From positions 1 through 64,000 of the forward strand of contig NZ_MUKA01000038.1 in assembly GCF_002150735.1 (NCBI RefSeq): DNA of 64,000 nucleotides, in the 5' to 3' direction. Shown piece after piece: positions 60,619 through 64,000 of the stretch (positions within the stretch are counted from its first letter, which is position 1; each line of letters opens with the position of its first letter). The translations under genes were made by a program, and so were the position numbers. The notes beneath the pieces are model-generated. The model made no database searches. It was not told the DNA's origin and was given only the letters and a program-made list of their open reading frames with translations. Source of the DNA: Streptomyces africanus (GTDB lineage: Bacteria > Actinomycetota > Actinomycetes > Streptomycetales > Streptomycetaceae).

Positions 60619-61857
60619 GTGCCCAGCCCCTACCGCGCCCTGTTCGCCGCCCCCGGCACCAAGGGCTTCTCCACCGCGGGCTTCCTCGGCCGTATGCCCG
60701 TGTCGATGATGGGCATCGGCGTCGTCACGATGGTCTCCCAGCTCACCGGACGGTACGGCCTGGCCGGCGCCCTGTCGGCCACCATCGCGCTGGCGGCGGC
60801 GGTGGCCGGACCGCAGGTCTCGCGGCTGGTGGACCAGTACGGACAGCGGCGGGTGCTGCGGCCTGCGACGCTGATCTCGCTGACCGCGGCGGCCGTCCTG
60901 CTGTGCGCGGCGCACTACGGGTGGCCGGACCGGGTGCTGTTCCTCGCCTGCGTCGGCATCGGCTGCGTGCCGAGCGTCGGCGCGATGATCCGGGCCCGCT
61001 GGGCGGCGCTGTACCGGGGCACGCCGCAACTGCACACCGCGTACTCCTTCGAGTCCGTGGTGGACGAGGTGTGCTTCATCTTCGGGCCGATCATCTCCAT
61101 CGGTCTGTCCACGGCCTGGTTCCCGGAGGCCGGTCCGCTGCTCGCCGCCTGTTTCCTGGCCGTGGGCGTCTTCTGGCTGACCGCGCAGCGCGCCACCGAG
61201 CCGGAACCGCACCCGCGCGAGCACCGCGGCGGGGGCACGGCCCTGCGCTCGCGGGGCCTTCAGGTCCTGGTGGCCACCTTCGCGGCGACCGGGGCGATCT
61301 TCGGGGCGGTCGACGTGGTCACCGTGGCCTTCGCCGACGCGGAGGGGCACAAGGCCGCCGCGAGCATCATCCTGGCGCTGTACGCGGCCGGTTCCTGTGT
61401 GGCGGGCATGGTCTTCGGGCTGCTGCACTTCGCCGGGGCGCCGGAACGCCGGTGGTTGCTGGGCGTGTGTGCCATGGCCGTGAGTATGATCCCCCTCCTA
61501 CTGGTCGGAAACTTGCCGTTTCTGGCCGTGGCGCTGTTCGTTGCGGGACTGTCCATCGCTCCGACGATGATCACGACGATGTCCCTCATCGAAGAGCACG
61601 TACCACGTGCGCAGCTCACCGAGGGCATGACCTGGGTGAGCACCGGGCTCGCGGTGGGGGTCGCGCTCGGCTCCTCCGCGGCCGGCTGGGTGATCGACGC
61701 GGCCGGAGCACGTGCCGGGTACGGGGTTCCGGCGGTGGCCGGGGCCGTCGCGGTCGCGGTGGGTTTCCTCGGATTCCGTCGGCTCAAGCGGCCGGCTACG
61801 GGTCGGGGAGGCTCCGTTGAGCAGCACGGCGAACGGAAAGAACGGCACGTGGCGTAA
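60619..61857 (+). CDS. MFS transporter
   Basis: A 412-residue major facilitator superfamily protein with 12 predicted TM helices; loop 2-3 reads RLVDQYGQRRVLRP, a variant of the family's GxxxDRxGRR motif. Start GTG 60619 with CGGAGA upstream. It diverges from hemH and overlaps the next oxidase gene by 41 bp. Sequence style is that of drug or sugar efflux MFS proteins; no substrate can be named. Confidence 0.92.
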   Translation: MPSPYRALFAAPGTKGFSTAGFLGRMPVSMMGIGVVTMVSQLTGRYGLAGALSATIALAAAVAGPQVSRLVDQYGQRRVLRPATLISLTAAAVLLCAAHYGWPDRVLFLACVGIGCVPSVGAMIRARWAALYRGTPQLHTAYSFESVVDEVCFIFGPIISIGLSTAWFPEAGPLLAACFLAVGVFWLTAQRATEPEPHPREHRGGGTALRSRGLQVLVATFAATGAIFGAVDVVTVAFADAEGHKAAASIILALYAAGSCVAGMVFGLLHFAGAPERRWLLGVCAMAVSMIPLLLVGNLPFLAVALFVAGLSIAPTMITTMSLIEEHVPRAQLTEGMTWVSTGLAVGVALGSSAAGWVIDAAGARAGYGVPAVAGAVAVAVGFLGFRRLKRPATGRGGSVEQHGERKERHVA

Positions 61858-63136
61858 CTGGGGCGGCAATGTCTCCGCGCGTCCCGCGCGGGAGGTCACC
61901 CCGGCCTCCGTCGACGAACTGGCCGCCGCCGTGCGGCGGGCCGCCGAGGACGGCCTGAAGGTGAAGGCCGTCGGCACGGGGCACTCCTTCACGTCCATAG
62001 CGGCGACGGACGGTGTGTTGATCCGTCCTCAACTGTTGACCGGGATACGCGCCATTGATCGCGAGGCCATGACCGTCACGGTGGAGGCCGGCACCCCGCT
62101 CAAGAGACTCAACATGGCCCTCGCCCGGGAGGGACTGTCGCTGACGAACATGGGCGACATCATGGAGCAGACGGTCTCGGGGGCGATAAGCACCGGCACG
62201 CACGGCACGGGCCGTGACTCCGGCTCGATCGCCGCCCAGATCAAGGGCCTTGAACTGGTCACCGCCGACGGCTCGGTCCTCACCTGCTCCGAGAAGGAGA
62301 ACCCGGAGGTCTTCGCGGCCGCCCGCATCGGCCTCGGCGCCCTGGGCATCGTCACCGCGATCACGTTCGCCGTGGAGCCGGTCTTCCTGCTCACGGCCCG
62401 CGAGGAGCCGATGCCGTTCGACCGGGTCCTCGCCGACTTCGAGGAACTCTGGGCCGAGAACGAGCACTTCGAGTTCTACTGGTTCCCGCACACCGGGAGC
62501 ACCAACACCAAGCGCAACAACCGCAGCGCGGGCCCGGAGAAGCCGGTGCCGCAGCTCCAGAGCTGGTTCGAGGACGAGTTCCTCTCCAACGGGGTCTTCC
62601 AGGTGGCCAACTGGGTCGGCCGCGCGGTGCCCGCCACGATCCCCGCGATCGCCCAGATCTCCAGCAAGGCCCTGTCCGCGCGGACTTACACGGACATCCC
62701 CTACAAGGTCTTCACCTCGCCGCGCCGGGTGCGCTTCGTGGAGATGGAGTACGCCGTTCCGCGCGCGGCCGTCGTCGAGGCGCTGCGCGAACTGAAGACG
62801 ATGGTCGACCGTTCCGGTCTGAAGGTCAGCTTCCCCGTGGAGGTGCGCACGGCACCGGCGGACGACATCACGCTGTCCACCGCCTCGGGCCGGGACACCG
62901 CCTACATCGCCGTCCACATGTTCCAGGGCACGCCCTACCAGCGGTACTTCACCGCGGCCGAGCGCATCTTCACCGCCCACGAGGGACGTCCGCACTGGGG
63001 CAAGGTGCACACCAGGGACGCCGCGTACTTCTCCCGGGTGTATCCGCGCTTCGAAGAGTTCACGGCGTTGCGGGACCGGCTCGATCCTGATCGGCGGTTC
63101 CAGAACGACTACTTGCGGAGGGTCCTGGGGGCGTAG
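61817..63136 (+). CDS. FAD-linked D-arabinono-1,4-lactone / alditol oxidase-like protein
   Basis: A 439-residue flavoenzyme of the VAO/ALO family. N-terminal NWGGNVSARP, the FAD-binding VKAVGTGHSFTSIA and GAISTGTHGTGRD, and the C-terminal HWGKVHTRD motif place it with L-gulono/D-arabinono-lactone oxidases. The usual HWAK motif is HWGK here. I choose TTG 61817 with GGGAGG upstream; a start further in is possible because the 41-bp overlap with the MFS gene is unusual. Confidence 0.9.
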   Translation: MSSTANGKNGTWRNWGGNVSARPAREVTPASVDELAAAVRRAAEDGLKVKAVGTGHSFTSIAATDGVLIRPQLLTGIRAIDREAMTVTVEAGTPLKRLNMALAREGLSLTNMGDIMEQTVSGAISTGTHGTGRDSGSIAAQIKGLELVTADGSVLTCSEKENPEVFAAARIGLGALGIVTAITFAVEPVFLLTAREEPMPFDRVLADFEELWAENEHFEFYWFPHTGSTNTKRNNRSAGPEKPVPQLQSWFEDEFLSNGVFQVANWVGRAVPATIPAIAQISSKALSARTYTDIPYKVFTSPRRVRFVEMEYAVPRAAVVEALRELKTMVDRSGLKVSFPVEVRTAPADDITLSTASGRDTAYIAVHMFQGTPYQRYFTAAERIFTAHEGRPHWGKVHTRDAAYFSRVYPRFEEFTALRDRLDPDRRFQNDYLRRVLGA

Positions 63137-63526
63137 GGGACGCGCCGGGGGTGGCGTTCCCCACGTTCAAGATCGCGCAATGGGGGCAGCGGACGGCCGA
63201 GTCCGCCCCCTTGCCAGAAGTTCGGCGGCGCGCCAATCCACGCACGTGGCCCGAATGGAGTACTGTTGCGAGCCCTGGGTCCGGTCTCCCGTCAGGGTGC
63301 ACGGGGCCTTTAAGGACCGCCGGGAGGGGGCTAGTTGCACAGGGTGACAGAGTTCGTCACTTAGCGTTGCGAATAGGTAACCGTGCCATAACGGCGATCC
63401 AGGGCCCGCGCCCGACACGCCGGGCAACTCGGCAAGGTTGTGGCAGGCTGCACCCGGGCAGGCCACACTCGACTAGCGGAAGCAGCGACGCACGTGACGT
63501 CGGCAGGCACCACCCGGGAGGTCCCC
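63137..63526. other. Intergenic region upstream of sepH
   Basis: 390 bp without a gene. GTGAC (63344) and GTCAC (63356) form an inverted repeat with a 7-base centre, close to TTGCGAATAGGTAAC at about 63366, which could be part of the sepH promoter. Nothing else stood out. Confidence 0.4.
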
Positions 63527-64000
63527 ATGCCCGAACTGCGTGTCGTGGCCGTCTCGAATGACGGCACACGGCTGGTGCTGAAGGCTGCGGACAGCACGGA
63601 GTACACGCTTCCCATCGACGAACGGCTCCGCGCCGCCGTGCGCGGCGACCGTCCTCGCCTGGGCCAGATCGAGATCGAGGTGGAGAGCCACCTCCGCCCC
63701 CGCGACATCCAGGCGCGTATACGAGCCGGCGCGACGGCGGAAGAGGTCGCGCAGCTCGCCGGCATCCCCGTGGACCGCGTCCGCCGCTTCGAGGGTCCGG
63801 TGCTCGCCGAGCGTGCGTTCATGGCCGAGCGGGCCCGCAAGACCCCGGTCCGCCGCCCCGGCGAGAACTCCGGTCCGCCGCTGGGCGAGGCCGTGGCGGA
63901 GCGGCTGCTGCTGCGCGGTGCCGAGAAGGACACCGTCCAGTGGGACTCCTGGCGTCGCGACGACGGCACGTGGGAAGTCCTGCTGGTCTACCGCGTCGCG
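63527..64000 (+). CDS. sepH: SepH cell-division regulator, partial
   Basis: The first 158 residues of a DUF3071 protein, continuing past the right edge. It starts MPELRVVAVSNDGTRLVLK and has a helix-turn-helix at about 58-85 (ARIRAGATAEEVAQLAGIPVDRV). This is the N-terminal domain of SepH, which in Streptomyces binds FtsZ and promotes Z-ring assembly; the Arg-rich C-terminal part is outside the window. ATG 63527, with CGGGAGG upstream. Confidence 0.92.
   Translation, partial: MPELRVVAVSNDGTRLVLKAADSTEYTLPIDERLRAAVRGDRPRLGQIEIEVESHLRPRDIQARIRAGATAEEVAQLAGIPVDRVRRFEGPVLAERAFMAERARKTPVRRPGENSGPPLGEAVAERLLLRGAEKDTVQWDSWRRDDGTWEVLLVYRVA

Overview
The window is very GC-rich, gene-dense DNA with strong third-position G/C bias. 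Its conserved right half carries a gene set typical of Streptomyces (cutRS, sepH, DUF4193, DUF3710-dut, hemH). I read it as a Streptomyces chromosome in which a large biosynthetic gene cluster (about 1-36 kb, continuing past the left edge) abuts a conserved core block (about 39.5-64 kb). A short scarred accessory segment (about 35.8-39.4 kb) lies between them. No tRNA, rRNA, CRISPR array or intact insertion sequence was seen.

Cluster, leftward genes. A multimodular NRPS (C-A-T-E-C-A-T, running off the left edge) follows a small type II PKS set: ACP, KS-alpha, KS-beta/chain-length factor, ketoreductase and a DsbA/kappa-GST-fold isomerase. That set would make a polyenoyl or cinnamoyl-type acyl starter. 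Next come a LysR regulator with a TTA codon, a small SARP activator, an MMPL exporter and a Tat-exported beta-propeller-like protein. A four-gene overlapping operon follows: a PLP synthase/ATP-grasp fusion, a PduX-like threonine kinase, an argininosuccinate-lyase-like enzyme, and a stand-alone NRPS (half-C, A, T, TE-like). The three enzymes fit a route from L-threonine to 2,3-diaminobutyrate. Two A domains with similar, acidic binding-pocket codes (one in each NRPS) are candidates to use that amino acid.

Cluster, precursor arm. trpC, trpD, trpG, trpE and a class II DAHP synthase form a dedicated tryptophan supply set with a MocR/GntR-type regulator. The likely product is therefore an acylated (lipo)peptide with a diamino acid and possibly tryptophan. 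I cannot name a known compound.

Regulation visible in the DNA. Three leftward promoters (first NRPS, ACP operon, second NRPS operon) share CTGAC repeats exactly 11 bp apart and a conserved distance to a CASCAT -10-like box, as expected of SARP targets. Two precursor promoters (trpD/mocR and trpE/aroG) share a different pair of direct repeats 24 bp apart, candidate MocR operators.

Junction. A truncated FAD-monooxygenase tail, a truncated fabH head, a second copy of the 3' end of an RNA methyltransferase gene, an unknown gene and a 5'-truncated Rhs gene with a toxin-like tip suggest repeated recombination where the accessory DNA meets the core.

Core. TrmA/RlmD-type methyltransferase, APC permease, PfkB kinase, two TrkA proteins, DUF3159, OB-fold protein, kdpDE, alginate-lyase-like secreted protein, DUF3710, dut, thioesterase, DUF3093, DUF4193, cutRS, IMPase, hemH, MFS transporter, a lactone/alditol oxidase and the start of sepH.
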